64,000 bases of DNA from Bifidobacterium breve DSM 20213 = JCM 1192 (GTDB lineage Bacteria > Actinomycetota > Actinomycetes > Actinomycetales > Bifidobacteriaceae). The notes beneath the pieces were generated by a model, which saw nothing but the letters and a program-made list of their open reading frames with translations, did no database searches and had not been told where the DNA came from. The stretch is taken from positions 1,922,001-1,986,000 of the forward strand of contig NZ_AP012324.1 of NCBI RefSeq assembly GCF_001025175.1, written 5' to 3'. How positions within the stretch are numbered: the first letter of the stretch is position 1; each line of letters starts with the position of its first letter. Below are positions 43,621-52,337 of the stretch, one piece after another. The position numbers were made by a program, and so were the translations under genes.

Positions 43621-44757
43621 TCAGCGATGGAGCGCGCGGCGAGTCGTGACGGCGTCGGCCAGCGTGCGCAAAAGCTCGTTGGTGCGATCCCACGGCACGC
43701 AGGAATCGGTGACGGACTGACCGTACACCAGTTGATCGAGCGGGGCCGGCTTCTGATGGCCTCCCACCAGGAAGCTTTCCATCATCACACCGGTGATGCC
43801 CTGTTCGCCGGCCGCCAAACGTTCGGCAATCTCTTCGATGACCCCGGCTTCACGATTCTCATCCTTGCCGCAGTTGCCATGGGCGGCATCAATGACGAGG
43901 CCATGCTGGCTGGGGCCGGACGCCTTGGATGCCTTCAGATCCTCGAGCGCCTGACGCACGGATGCGGCATCATAGTTCGGACCATGGCTGGAGCCGCGCA
44001 GCACCAGATGGCAGTCCGGGTTACCTTTGGTCTCGGCGGAAATCACACGGCCATCAAGATTGATGGATAGGAAGTGGTGCTCAAATCCTGCGGCATAGCA
44101 AGAATCAGCGGCGGCCTTGATGGAGCCGTCGGTGGAGTTCTTGAAGCCCACCGGCATGGATAGGCCAGAAGCGAGTTCGCGGTGAACCTGGCTTTCGGTA
44201 TTGCGCGCGCCGATGGCACCCCAGCTGATCGCGTCGCAGATGTACTGCGGAGTGATGGGATCGAGCCATTCAGTGGCCGTGGGCAGACCGAGGCTCAGCA
44301 CGTCGGTGAGCACCTTGCGGGCCAACCACATGCCTTTGCGAATATTGAAGCGGCCATCCAGATCAGGATCGTTGATCAAGCCCTTCCAACCGATGGTGGT
44401 ACGCGGCTTCTCGAAGTACACGCGCATCACGATGACGAGACGGTCTTCGAGCTCACGCTTGACGGCGGCAAGCTTTTCGGCGTATTCGTGCGCGGCCTTG
44501 GGATCATGAATAGAGCAGGGGCCCACAATGACCAGCAAGCGGTCGTCGCGACCATTGAGCACGTCACGAATCTCCTGACGGGAGTGAAGCACGAGCTCGC
44601 TCATCTCATCGGTGAGCGGCTGCTCCTTGAGGAAGGCGCGAGGTGCGGGAATGGGGTCGAGCTGGCGAATATTGACATCCACTGTCTCGGGAAAGACCGC
44701 TTGCTCCCCCAAACGACGTTCGTCCTCTGAACTATCAGGGCCACGCAGTGCTGCCAT
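43621..44757 (-). CDS. aroG: DAHP synthase, class I, upstream paralog
   Basis: A 378-residue paralog of the next gene with the same motifs: VIVGPCSIHDPKAA, YFEKPRTTIGWKG, GARNTESQVHRELASGLSMPVGFKN and IDAAHGNCGKD. It is the first gene of the pair. The ribosome-binding site GGAG precedes the ATG. An unusual imperfect palindrome overlaps the presumed promoter (44784-44829). The two copies are clearly related but diverged, so the duplication is old. Confidence 0.96.
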   Translation of the reverse strand: MAALRGPDSSEDERRLGEQAVFPETVDVNIRQLDPIPAPRAFLKEQPLTDEMSELVLHSRQEIRDVLNGRDDRLLVIVGPCSIHDPKAAHEYAEKLAAVKRELEDRLVIVMRVYFEKPRTTIGWKGLINDPDLDGRFNIRKGMWLARKVLTDVLSLGLPTATEWLDPITPQYICDAISWGAIGARNTESQVHRELASGLSMPVGFKNSTDGSIKAAADSCYAAGFEHHFLSINLDGRVISAETKGNPDCHLVLRGSSHGPNYDAASVRQALEDLKASKASGPSQHGLVIDAAHGNCGKDENREAGVIEEIAERLAAGEQGITGVMMESFLVGGHQKPAPLDQLVYGQSVTDSCVPWDRTNELLRTLADAVTTRRALHR

Positions 44758-44783
44758 TGCTCGACTCCTTTCTTCTTCTACGA

Positions 44784-44829
44784 CTATAAGTTAGGCCTCC
44801 GTGCGTGTTGCACGAAGGCCTAACTATAG
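44784..44829. promoter_or_regulatory. palindrome over the aroG promoter
   Basis: A stem AGTTAGGCCTCCGTGC/GCACGAAGGCCTAACT with one mismatch and a five-base loop (44789-44825). It is extended by CTATA/TATAG, and the latter supplies a likely -10 (TATAGT on the minus strand). It could be an operator or a 5' hairpin of the message. Confidence 0.5.
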
Positions 44830-44896
44830 CAGTTTGTTTATGCTCGCGCTCTCCGAGCCCCACAATTACGGACTCGCCTTTCAGCTCCGTCCTGCT

Positions 44897-44959
44897 GGCC
44901 GAGAAGCCGGGAAAACAGTCCACTGGACAGTTTTCTATTTCCGGCTTCTCACATTGGCC
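44897..44959. repeat. long interrupted palindrome after pepC
   Basis: GGCCGAGAAGCCGG pairs with CCGGCTTCTC...GGCC (44897-44910 with 44941-44959), and an inner AAAAC/GTTTT plus TCC/GGA extends it. It is probably the pepC terminator or a small mobile palindrome. Confidence 0.55.
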
Positions 44960-44976
44960 GCCGCCCGCTTCGCGTG

Positions 44977-46323
44977 CTACTTGGCCAATGCGCCCATCGG
45001 ATCCCAAGCCGGAAGCATGGTGGCGGGCTCTTCTAAAGCCTTCTGGTATTCGGCTGGGAGCATGCTCTTCGGGACGGCGACCTCGTAGACGTACTCAGTG
45101 AACCAGTCGTCGGACATGGTGAAGTAGCCCTTGTCGGCGATCTTGGCGCCCCAGGAGTTCTCCACGCGCCAGCGGCGGGTGGTGCCATCGTCGGCAACGT
45201 CCACGCCGGCGAATGCCATGGCGTGGTTCATGGCGGAATCGCCGAAGCGTACGCGGGCTTCCTTATCGAGGTCGAAGTCTACGTCGTATACCTTGCCGTA
45301 CTCGAACAGATCGGTGGCCCAAGCGCCGGATTCACGATCCATGAACGGGTGGCAGTCGGCACCGAACCACACCGGAATGCCCTGCTCGACCAGAATCTGC
45401 TTGACGCAGTCCTTCATGAACTGGTTCGGCACGTTGAGGTACTCGGTGGCGTCGCCGCCGGCCACGTTGCCGAGGTGCTCAATACCGATCTTCTTGCCCT
45501 TGGCGTGCTCGGCGCGCGGGTCATCCACCAGGCACACGTAGTCCTCAAGACCGGCAGGCCCCACGTACTTCTTCCAGAACTCGACCGGCGTAATCTCGCC
45601 GTCGCGGTGGAATTCGCCGTCCGCGTCAGTCCACTCCCAGTCGAAGGAGACCGGCGGCTCGCCCAGGTGGATGGTCAGGATACGGTGGCCAGCAGCAGTG
45701 GTCTCGGCAATGATCTGCTCGACCTTGGCGGTGTCGCCTTCGGCAGCGTACATGTGCGCCACGGCGGTGTGCAGCAGGTGACGAAGCTGGGTGTTCATCT
45801 CGCCGGTGTTCTTGGAGGATTCGGTCTCCGGGAACAGATCCTTGGGCACGGCACCGTACTTCTTGTACACGTTCATGGCCATGGTCCACTGGCCGCCGTC
45901 GCCCATCACGTCGGCGAGCAGGTGCTGGATCAGGCGGGAGTCAGCAGGATCGCCGGCCTCCACCAGAGCTGCCACATCCTTGAGGAAGTAGTTGACGCGC
46001 TCCAGCTTGTCGTAGTACATCGCGTAGTTCTGGGAGAACTCGAACTCCTTCAAGTTCATGTTCTTCTTGGCGATGAAGCGGGCCACGTTCAGGGAACTGA
46101 ACAACCAGCAGCGGCCGGAACGATCCTGATGGGTGGCCTCGCCGTTATCCACAGTGGTGGAGAAGCGACGCTGCAGCAGACGGGCGCGATCATAGTTGCG
46201 GGCCACCTTGTCGATTCCAGCGGCGGTCACCGCGTTCATGGCCAGGCGGCTGGTGCCGTCGGCGTCAAATTCGCTGCGCAGAGTGTTCAGCGCTTCGCCA
46301 GTCAAAGGCGTCAATTCACTCAT
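44977..46323 (-). CDS. pepC: aminopeptidase C (bleomycin hydrolase family, C1B)
   Basis: A 448-residue cytoplasmic cysteine aminopeptidase. The catalytic Cys72 lies in DRSGRCWLFSSLN, His in NHAMAFAGVDV, and Asn in RWRVENSWGAK. The family forms a hexamer and trims peptides from the amino end. The C-terminus ends PAWDPMGALAK. The start at 46323 is preceded by AAGGAAT. It is the enzyme that processes peptides in many gut and milk bacteria. Confidence 0.95.
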   Translation of the reverse strand: MSELTPLTGEALNTLRSEFDADGTSRLAMNAVTAAGIDKVARNYDRARLLQRRFSTTVDNGEATHQDRSGRCWLFSSLNVARFIAKKNMNLKEFEFSQNYAMYYDKLERVNYFLKDVAALVEAGDPADSRLIQHLLADVMGDGGQWTMAMNVYKKYGAVPKDLFPETESSKNTGEMNTQLRHLLHTAVAHMYAAEGDTAKVEQIIAETTAAGHRILTIHLGEPPVSFDWEWTDADGEFHRDGEITPVEFWKKYVGPAGLEDYVCLVDDPRAEHAKGKKIGIEHLGNVAGGDATEYLNVPNQFMKDCVKQILVEQGIPVWFGADCHPFMDRESGAWATDLFEYGKVYDVDFDLDKEARVRFGDSAMNHAMAFAGVDVADDGTTRRWRVENSWGAKIADKGYFTMSDDWFTEYVYEVAVPKSMLPAEYQKALEEPATMLPAWDPMGALAK

Positions 46324-46376
46324 GTCTATTCCTTCTTTGGGTTCGGTACGCTTGTGGCGCAATGTTCACAACGATT

Positions 46377-46406
46377 ACGGCACCTGGCGCAGAGCACAGG
46401 TGCCGT
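46377..46406 (-). terminator. terminator-like hairpin before the pepC promoter, after the DivIVA-like gene
   Basis: A perfect ten-base stem ACGGCACCTG/CAGGTGCCGT with a ten-base loop, 35 bases past the stop of the coiled-coil gene. Confidence 0.75.
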
Positions 46407-46440
46407 ATATCTTGCCGTTAGTAGTCTAATCGATGGCTTG

Positions 46441-47880
46441 TCATTCAGTCTCGGGCTCAGACGGTTCCGACTGGCCGGCCTCGTCGCCCTGTTCGGCGCT
46501 TTGTCCATCGGTTTCGGCGCCATCAGGCTGCGCCTGTTCGTCATCCGATTCCTGCTGCTGTTCCGGAACCGGGTTGACCACCGGCAGCGAGGCAGCGGCA
46601 TCGCCAGAATTATCGGCGCTGAGACCGAAGCCGGAGAATGCCTGGGCGAACATCGCACGCAGTTCGGAAACGCGCTGGGTAATAGTGGCCTCACGCGACT
46701 GCAATTCGGCAATGCGCTTGGCCAGCCCGTCAAGCTCGCTTTGAGCCGCGTTACGACGCTCCTGAATCTGATTGTCGGCGTCCTCACCTGCCTTGCGCAC
46801 GATCTCAGCCGCCTGTTCGTCGGCCTCCTTACGCTTATCGGCCGCATAGGAGTCGGCCTCTTCACGGGTGTTCTTCGCCTGGCCAACCAGTTCATCGGCC
46901 TCCTGCTTGGCGGCAGTACGGCGCTCCTCGAGGTTGGCGAGCAACTCGTTGACTTTCTTGGTGGCCTCATCCTGCTGAGCGGCAATGTCGGCACGAATCT
47001 GTTCGACCTCGGCAGTGACCTGGCTCATCGTGTTGGTGCGGTTGACCTCGGCCTCGTCGGTGATCTCCTGAGCCTTGGCCTTGGCAGTATCGGTGATCTC
47101 GCCGGCCTTGCGCTGGGCCTCGGTCATCATCTTGGACACCTGCTCGCGTACATCGGCCAGCTTCTTGTTGGCATCGGCGAGCGCCGCTTCGATCTGGTCA
47201 TTGGAATCGGACTTGAGCTTGGCGATTTCCTCGTTGGCGTTCTTGCGCAGCTCGGCGGTCTGCCTGGCCGCTTCGGCCCTCATCTCGGCGATTTCGCGCT
47301 CTTGCGTAGAGCGTTCGGAGGCAAGCTTCTTATCGTGTTCCTCACGGGTGTTGCTGAGCTCAAGTTCAACGGTCTGACGCTGCTCGGTGACGTTCTTGGC
47401 GGTCTCAGCGCGCAGCTGGGCGGCATCCTCGTTGGCGGCAGTGGTGATTGATTCAGCCTGATTGTTGGCATCCTGCAGGATGGAAGCAGCCTTGGCATTG
47501 GCATCATCCACAATGTGCTGCGCGTCCAACTTAGCGTTGTTAATCAACGTCTCGGCTTGAGCTTGCGCGGTCATGCGCGTGGAGGAGGCGTCCTGCTTGG
47601 CGCGTTCGAGCAGCTCGGAACTGGTCTGCTCGGCGGAAGCAAGCATCTGCTGAGCGTTGGCGCCGAGCGACGCGAACGTGTTGCCCTGCGACTTCTTATT
47701 GCGCTCCTCCTGCAATTGGGCCTGCAATTGCAGAATGCGATCATCATCCGCGGCAATCTGCTCTCGCATGTTGGCCAGCGTGCGATGGGCCTCGTTCACG
47801 CTATCTTGGGCAACCTCGAATGCCGCGTCCACCTTCTCTTTATCGTATCCTCGCAGCACCACCGGGAAACGGTCCACCAT
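46441..47880 (-). CDS. DivIVA-like / Scy-type coiled-coil protein
   Basis: A 479-residue almost wholly coiled-coil protein. The N-terminal DivIVA-like block is VDRFPVVLRGYDKEKVDAAFEVAQ. About 380 residues of Ala/Glu/Gln/Asp/Lys heptads follow, then an acidic Glu/Gln/Ser tail (about 435-479). Relatives in actinobacteria (DivIVA/Wag31, Scy, FilP) mark cell poles and organise polar wall growth. The start at 47880 is preceded by GGACGGA, and earlier in-frame starts lack the family block. It is monocistronic between Pcp and PepC genes. Confidence 0.85.
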   Translation of the reverse strand: MVDRFPVVLRGYDKEKVDAAFEVAQDSVNEAHRTLANMREQIAADDDRILQLQAQLQEERNKKSQGNTFASLGANAQQMLASAEQTSSELLERAKQDASSTRMTAQAQAETLINNAKLDAQHIVDDANAKAASILQDANNQAESITTAANEDAAQLRAETAKNVTEQRQTVELELSNTREEHDKKLASERSTQEREIAEMRAEAARQTAELRKNANEEIAKLKSDSNDQIEAALADANKKLADVREQVSKMMTEAQRKAGEITDTAKAKAQEITDEAEVNRTNTMSQVTAEVEQIRADIAAQQDEATKKVNELLANLEERRTAAKQEADELVGQAKNTREEADSYAADKRKEADEQAAEIVRKAGEDADNQIQERRNAAQSELDGLAKRIAELQSREATITQRVSELRAMFAQAFSGFGLSADNSGDAAASLPVVNPVPEQQQESDDEQAQPDGAETDGQSAEQGDEAGQSEPSEPETE

Positions 47881-48018
47881 GTCTGTCCGTCCTTTCACAT
47901 ACGCAACTTGGCTCGTCCTCAAGCACTGTAGCGCATGGAAGCATGCCGAAGCTGGGGACGGCGAACATCGTTACAATGCGTGCGAAACGTGTTCGGTTTT
48001 GGTGCGTCGGGGTGAGAC

Positions 48019-48696
48019 TCAGGCAATGAGGATATCGGAGCTGGAGGGCTTGAGATAGTAGCGCACAGCCTCGCGCACCACGTCTCGCCCAGCGGCAATC
48101 TGCTGTTCCAGCGGCAATCCGTTCTGGCTGGAATGCGCCGGCCCTACCAATGGGAAGCTCACGAATCCTCCCAGCACACGTTCCTGAGTGGCGGTCCAAT
48201 TGAGCAAATTGTAGAACAGCGAGTTGCATACGAATGTGCCGGCATCAGAGCTTAAGGTGGCCGGAATCGAATCGTCGGCAAAGTCATTCAAAATCGAGCG
48301 CAATGGCAGACGCGTCCAGTAAGCGGCCGGGCCGTCGGGATCGATGGGCTCGCGACGCGGAGTCACATTGTCGGCGTCAGGTTTGGCCGTATCCATCAAA
48401 TTGGTGGCGCAGCGTTCCAGCATCACACCACGGGCCGAATGCTTGAGCCCAGTGGCGATGACAATGTCAGGCCTCGTGGCCTCGATGGTCTCTTTGAGTG
48501 TGGGCCAGGCTTTGGCGAAACTCACCGGAATGCTGACCACATGAATGGTCACCTCAACCTGATCCAACGGGTCGTCCGGACTGGAGGCAGGCCCCAAACC
48601 CTGCTCGGCAATGGCCTTGGGCACCTCGATAGCCGGATTAACGTCCACACCGTCATAGTGGTCGAATCCGGAAATCACAACATTGAGTTCACGCAT
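48019..48696 (-). CDS. pcp: pyrrolidone-carboxylate peptidase family protein, His-less variant
   Basis: A 225-residue member of peptidase family C15, which removes N-terminal pyroglutamate. It keeps FDHYDGVDVNPA near the start, Glu94 in GVMLERCATN and the nucleophile Cys157 in AGTFVCNSLFY. The catalytic His of the family lies in GFIHxP; here the segment is GFVSFP, so position 180 is Ser. The nearest His is at 188. It may be catalytically altered or use a shifted His. The protein is intact and co-linear with the family. Confidence 0.9.
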   Translation of the reverse strand: MRELNVVISGFDHYDGVDVNPAIEVPKAIAEQGLGPASSPDDPLDQVEVTIHVVSIPVSFAKAWPTLKETIEATRPDIVIATGLKHSARGVMLERCATNLMDTAKPDADNVTPRREPIDPDGPAAYWTRLPLRSILNDFADDSIPATLSSDAGTFVCNSLFYNLLNWTATQERVLGGFVSFPLVGPAHSSQNGLPLEQQIAAGRDVVREAVRYYLKPSSSDILIA

Positions 48697-48734
48697 ATTG
48701 GTAAGTCTAATATCTCTTCACGGGTTTGGGGAGG

Positions 48735-49580
48735 TCAGCGCATCTGACCTGCGGCTTGGGCGAGGAGCGCATGCATGCGGGCGCGCGCCTCTTCCTTGGG
48801 ATCGCGTCCCTGAATTTCCTCGGCGATATGTTCGGCGGTGGGCACATCTTCCAGCGTGGTGATTTTGAGATTCGTCTCGCTGCCGGACACGATGGCAACC
48901 GGCTCGTCAGGCAGATAGTCGACCACTACCCGAGTGTCATCGGTGGGGTGGAAATCCGGGTCGGATGCGGCCAGTTCGTATGCACGGCGAATCGTGGCGA
49001 ATCGGAACGACTGCGGTGTCTGCGCACGGAACGTGTTCGGGCGGTCCGGCACCGATTTGACCACTTTCACATCGCCGAGATCCTCGGTCAGCAGCACTGT
49101 ATCAGTGGAAGCATATGCCACTGTTGCGGCGGTGAACTGGTCGAGCGCGTCAATCGACCCCTCGATGGAGGACTGCTCCACAAACGGTCGGACGGCATCA
49201 TGAATCAGGATCTTGGCATCATCGGGAATACCGGCGGCCGCCAACGTGTCAAGCGCGGCGGCGGTGCTGTCCACACGTTCGGCGCCACCGTCGATAATCA
49301 CGCGCACTTTGGTGTATCCCATATCGTCAATCAGTGATTCGACCGCCGAACGTACCTTGGGATTGACCACCACCACGATGTCACTGACACGCCCGCAATG
49401 CTCGAACGCCTCGATGCTCCAGCACACGATGGGCTTGCCGCCCACAGAGACAAGCTGCTTGGGGTTGTCGGGGTCAAAGCGGGTACCGAAGCCGGCCGCC
49501 AGCACCACGGCCACCACCGGCGCGGTCTGTGCGGGTCGGGCGGCTGCGGTTTCAGGAATATCGGAGTCTCTCTCAGTCAT
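48735..49580 (-). CDS. ispD: 2-C-methyl-D-erythritol 4-phosphate cytidylyltransferase
   Basis: A protein of about 281 residues of the non-mevalonate isoprenoid pathway; it makes CDP-ME from MEP and CTP. The nucleotide-binding loop is VVLAAGFGTRFDPDNPKQL, the central KILIHDAVRPFVEQ is the family signature, and NTFRAQTPQSFRF follows. The N-terminus has about 20 extra residues. The start is ATG 49580 or 49589. Its presence indicates isopentenyl diphosphate made by the MEP route. Confidence 0.95.
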   Translation of the reverse strand: MTERDSDIPETAAARPAQTAPVVAVVLAAGFGTRFDPDNPKQLVSVGGKPIVCWSIEAFEHCGRVSDIVVVVNPKVRSAVESLIDDMGYTKVRVIIDGGAERVDSTAAALDTLAAAGIPDDAKILIHDAVRPFVEQSSIEGSIDALDQFTAATVAYASTDTVLLTEDLGDVKVVKSVPDRPNTFRAQTPQSFRFATIRRAYELAASDPDFHPTDDTRVVVDYLPDEPVAIVSGSETNLKITTLEDVPTAEHIAEEIQGRDPKEEARARMHALLAQAAGQMR

Positions 49581-49650
49581 AGCCACCACCGTAAGGGGAG
49601 GTCCGGCCGTTCGTGACCTGCCTCACAGCTTTCTCCACGGAATGTGCCCG

Positions 49651-50715
49651 CTATTGCCGCACGATGAGAGCCAGCAAGCGGCCTTCATGGGCTTTGTTGG
49701 CAAGCGAGGCACGGCGGTGGGAGTACCATAGCGGATTCTCGAGCGTGCACATACTGTGGTTGATGTTGCCGATGCGCTCCGCAAGCTCGGCCGGCCCCTC
49801 ACCGTCGGTGCGGCACAGTTCAGCAAGTTCAGGATCCGCCTCGAGGTATTCGGTCGCAGCATGGACGCGCGGCATGGAATCAACCACCTGATGGACACCG
49901 GCAAAGGCGAGGTCAATCATTGCGGCTTCGGCGATATCAATGCCGGCACCGCCGAAGCGTGTCTGCGTTTTGGTCAACGGGAAACGCTTGACGAACTGGT
50001 CGGCGACCTCATCGCCCACCTCGTAGCAATCACCGCAGATACGCGGGCCGAGTGTAGCAATGATGTTCGTCGGATCGGCCCCCTTGAGCTTCATCAGTTC
50101 CACGGTGGATTCGATGATGCCGCGTTCAAGGCCACGCCGTCCGCAATGAGCCGCGCCGATGACGCCGGTGACCGGGTCAGCGAGGAGCACCGGCAGGCAG
50201 TCAGCCGCGAACATACCCAGGGCGATGCCGGATTGTGAGGTGACTTGCCCGTCTGCCTCGATGACCTGCGACACATTCTCAGCTGACCCAGTGGGTTCGG
50301 TCGGCTCGTGCTTACGACCATCGGCATCGGTCTCCATGCCACGACCCGTCTGATATTCCTCCACACTCCGGTGGGTGCCGGATACATCGAAACCAAATGG
50401 GGTGTTGACAACGAAGGAATCATCCACATCCACAGCCACGCCGGAATGCACCTGCGAGACCAGCGACAGGCGTGCATGCACTGCTTCAGACAAGGCAATG
50501 CGGTTCGACATCACGGCCTGTGGATTGTCGCCGGATTTGCCACCGAGGTTCAGATTGCCGTAATCACCGGCGCTCAGCCCTCCCAGCCGCGTGGTGTAAA
50601 CCACCGTGATACCGGGAGCTAGCGCAATCGGAATAGTCACCGGAATCGGGCGACCCTCCTTATCAGTGGAGCTGATCTGGTTGGAGTCGAGAATTTCGTC
50701 ACTATATTCAGGCAT
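49651..50715 (-). CDS. YfiH/LACC1-type purine nucleoside phosphorylase
   Basis: A 354-residue YfiH family protein, formerly called polyphenol oxidase. Family members act on purine nucleosides, splitting adenosine and relatives. Metal-site segments are VSQVHSGVAV, FAADCLPVLLADP and GAAHCGRRGLERGII, and GPRICGDCYEVGDEV follows. An insert at about 135-165 is Gly/Asp/Glu-rich. The start at 50715 (GAACG upstream) is set by the family. It is ten bases downstream of the peptidase U32 gene and probably co-transcribed. Confidence 0.9.
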   Translation of the reverse strand: MPEYSDEILDSNQISSTDKEGRPIPVTIPIALAPGITVVYTTRLGGLSAGDYGNLNLGGKSGDNPQAVMSNRIALSEAVHARLSLVSQVHSGVAVDVDDSFVVNTPFGFDVSGTHRSVEEYQTGRGMETDADGRKHEPTEPTGSAENVSQVIEADGQVTSQSGIALGMFAADCLPVLLADPVTGVIGAAHCGRRGLERGIIESTVELMKLKGADPTNIIATLGPRICGDCYEVGDEVADQFVKRFPLTKTQTRFGGAGIDIAEAAMIDLAFAGVHQVVDSMPRVHAATEYLEADPELAELCRTDGEGPAELAERIGNINHSMCTLENPLWYSHRRASLANKAHEGRLLALIVRQ

Positions 50716-50725
50716 GTTCGTTCCT

Positions 50726-52276
50726 TTATTCGGCTTTGAGGGTGGGCTTCTTGGTACGCGAACGGATGGCGGCGTTGATGGGCACCTGATGCGGGCAAGG
50801 CATCGAAAACACATGCGCCGGATTATTGATGGCGGGCACCGGTGTGCCGTCTGCATCACGCAGACCGTCTTCCGGCACAATGTATGCCAGCGGACGCTCA
50901 CCGGGCAGGAGGAATTCGACTTGCTGGCCGGGTTCGATTTTGTTGCGGCTCATCAGTGTGACGCGGCCGCCTTCGTCTGCACTCCAGCTGAGCACTTCTC
51001 CGACTACCAGCCAGGAACGGAAATAGGCGGAGCGGTCAGTGTTCTGCGTGACTTTGTGCTCGGGGTAGTAGAAGCCGGTGGAGTAGTCGCGGTGCGCCAC
51101 TTTGTCGGTTTCTTCGAGCAGCCATTCGGGCAGTTCGACGTGCGGGGCCGGGCGGACGGCGGCATGCTTCCAGTCGGTCTCAATCTGTTCGATTGCGGTG
51201 TTGGATTTGCGCCGCGTGGAACGGGCATGCGAACTCATGCCGTCGGGCTCCGGCGCATCGGTCGTGTTGTATCCCTCATCGGCCACACCGGCGAATGCGG
51301 CGTCGGCATTGCGCATTACCTGATCTTCGGTTCCCTGGCCGTAATCAGGGTCGGACGGGCGGATCACGCGGTCGTGGAACGGCAGCAAGATATTGCCGTC
51401 AGCATCTTCAAAACCGCGCTGAATCATGTATTCGTTGACGGCGGTCTTGTAGGCGTTGGTCATCGCGGCGATGTAGTAGGCGCTTTTCGCACGGCCTTCG
51501 ATTTTGAGGCTGGTGGCGCCGGAATCGATCAGATCGTCGAGGTGGCCCAACATGTTCATGTCCTGTGAGTTGAACAGGTAGGCGCCGTTTTCTGTCTGCT
51601 CGATCGGGAAGTACTGTCCGGGGCGTTTCTCCTCCACAATCGAGTACTTCCAGCGGCAGGGCTGGGCGCATTCGCCGTGGTTGCCGTCACGGCCGGTCAG
51701 GTAGTTGGAGAACAGGCACCGACCGGAGAACGCCATGCACATGGCGCCGTGCACGAAGCATTCAATGTCAAGGTCATCGGGAATGTTGGCGCGGATATCG
51801 CGCACAGCCTGCAAGTCCATCTCGCGGGCCAGCACCACACGGCGAGCACCGAGCTCATAGAACGCGTTGGCGGCCTGGTAGTTGGTCACACCCGCTTGGG
51901 TGGAAACATGCAGTTCGAGGTTCGGAGCCACTTGGCGGGCCATCATCATTACGCCGATATCGGAGACGATGAGCGCATCCACGCCGGTGTCTTTGAGCTG
52001 GCCGATGTATCCGCGCATGGCTTCGATCTCGTTGTTACGTGGCAGCACATTGCACGTCACATACACGCGGGCGCCGCGCTCATGGGCGTAGCGCGAGCCC
52101 TCCTCGAAGTCCTCAAGACTCAGGTTTTTGGGGGCCGAGCGCATGCCGAACGCTTTGCCGCCGCAGTAGACGGCGTCGGCACCATAATCGACCGCAGTTT
52201 TCAGGCCGCGCAAGTTGCCGGCCGGAGACAGCACTTCGGGCTTCTTGCGTGTGGGGATTCTCATCGTCGTATTCAT
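50726..52276 (-). CDS. peptidase U32 family protein (RlhA/TrhP type)
   Basis: A 516-residue U32 family protein. The opening KPEVLSPAGNLRGLKTAVDYGADAVYCGG, the YVTCNVLPRNNEIEAM block and the four-Cys stretch CMAFSGRCLFSNYLTGRDGNHGECAQPC (an iron-sulphur site in relatives) are typical. E. coli homologues TrhP and RlhA hydroxylate tRNA uridine-34 and a 23S cytidine, so an RNA-modifying role is more likely than proteolysis. A U32-specific extra region lies at about 335-385. Start is ATG 52276 or 52264. It is divergent from trmD, 61 bases away. Confidence 0.92.
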   Translation of the reverse strand: MNTTMRIPTRKKPEVLSPAGNLRGLKTAVDYGADAVYCGGKAFGMRSAPKNLSLEDFEEGSRYAHERGARVYVTCNVLPRNNEIEAMRGYIGQLKDTGVDALIVSDIGVMMMARQVAPNLELHVSTQAGVTNYQAANAFYELGARRVVLAREMDLQAVRDIRANIPDDLDIECFVHGAMCMAFSGRCLFSNYLTGRDGNHGECAQPCRWKYSIVEEKRPGQYFPIEQTENGAYLFNSQDMNMLGHLDDLIDSGATSLKIEGRAKSAYYIAAMTNAYKTAVNEYMIQRGFEDADGNILLPFHDRVIRPSDPDYGQGTEDQVMRNADAAFAGVADEGYNTTDAPEPDGMSSHARSTRRKSNTAIEQIETDWKHAAVRPAPHVELPEWLLEETDKVAHRDYSTGFYYPEHKVTQNTDRSAYFRSWLVVGEVLSWSADEGGRVTLMSRNKIEPGQQVEFLLPGERPLAYIVPEDGLRDADGTPVPAINNPAHVFSMPCPHQVPINAAIRSRTKKPTLKAE

Positions 52277-52337
52277 CACCGCAATAGTGTAGTGGTGGCC
52301 GTGTAATGCGGGCGGGGCTACCGTTAGGCTGGGGAAC

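Noticed and set aside
45223-47451. Long plus-strand frame of over 700 codons
   Set aside because: It lies opposite pepC and the coiled-coil gene, which have clear family motifs; the long antisense frame results from GC-rich codon bias.
49651-50715. Laccase/polyphenol oxidase
   Set aside because: An old name for the YfiH family; its members act as purine nucleoside phosphorylases.
50726-52276. Collagenase
   Set aside because: The U32 family was once labelled collagenase-like, but its studied bacterial members modify RNA; no evidence for secretion here.
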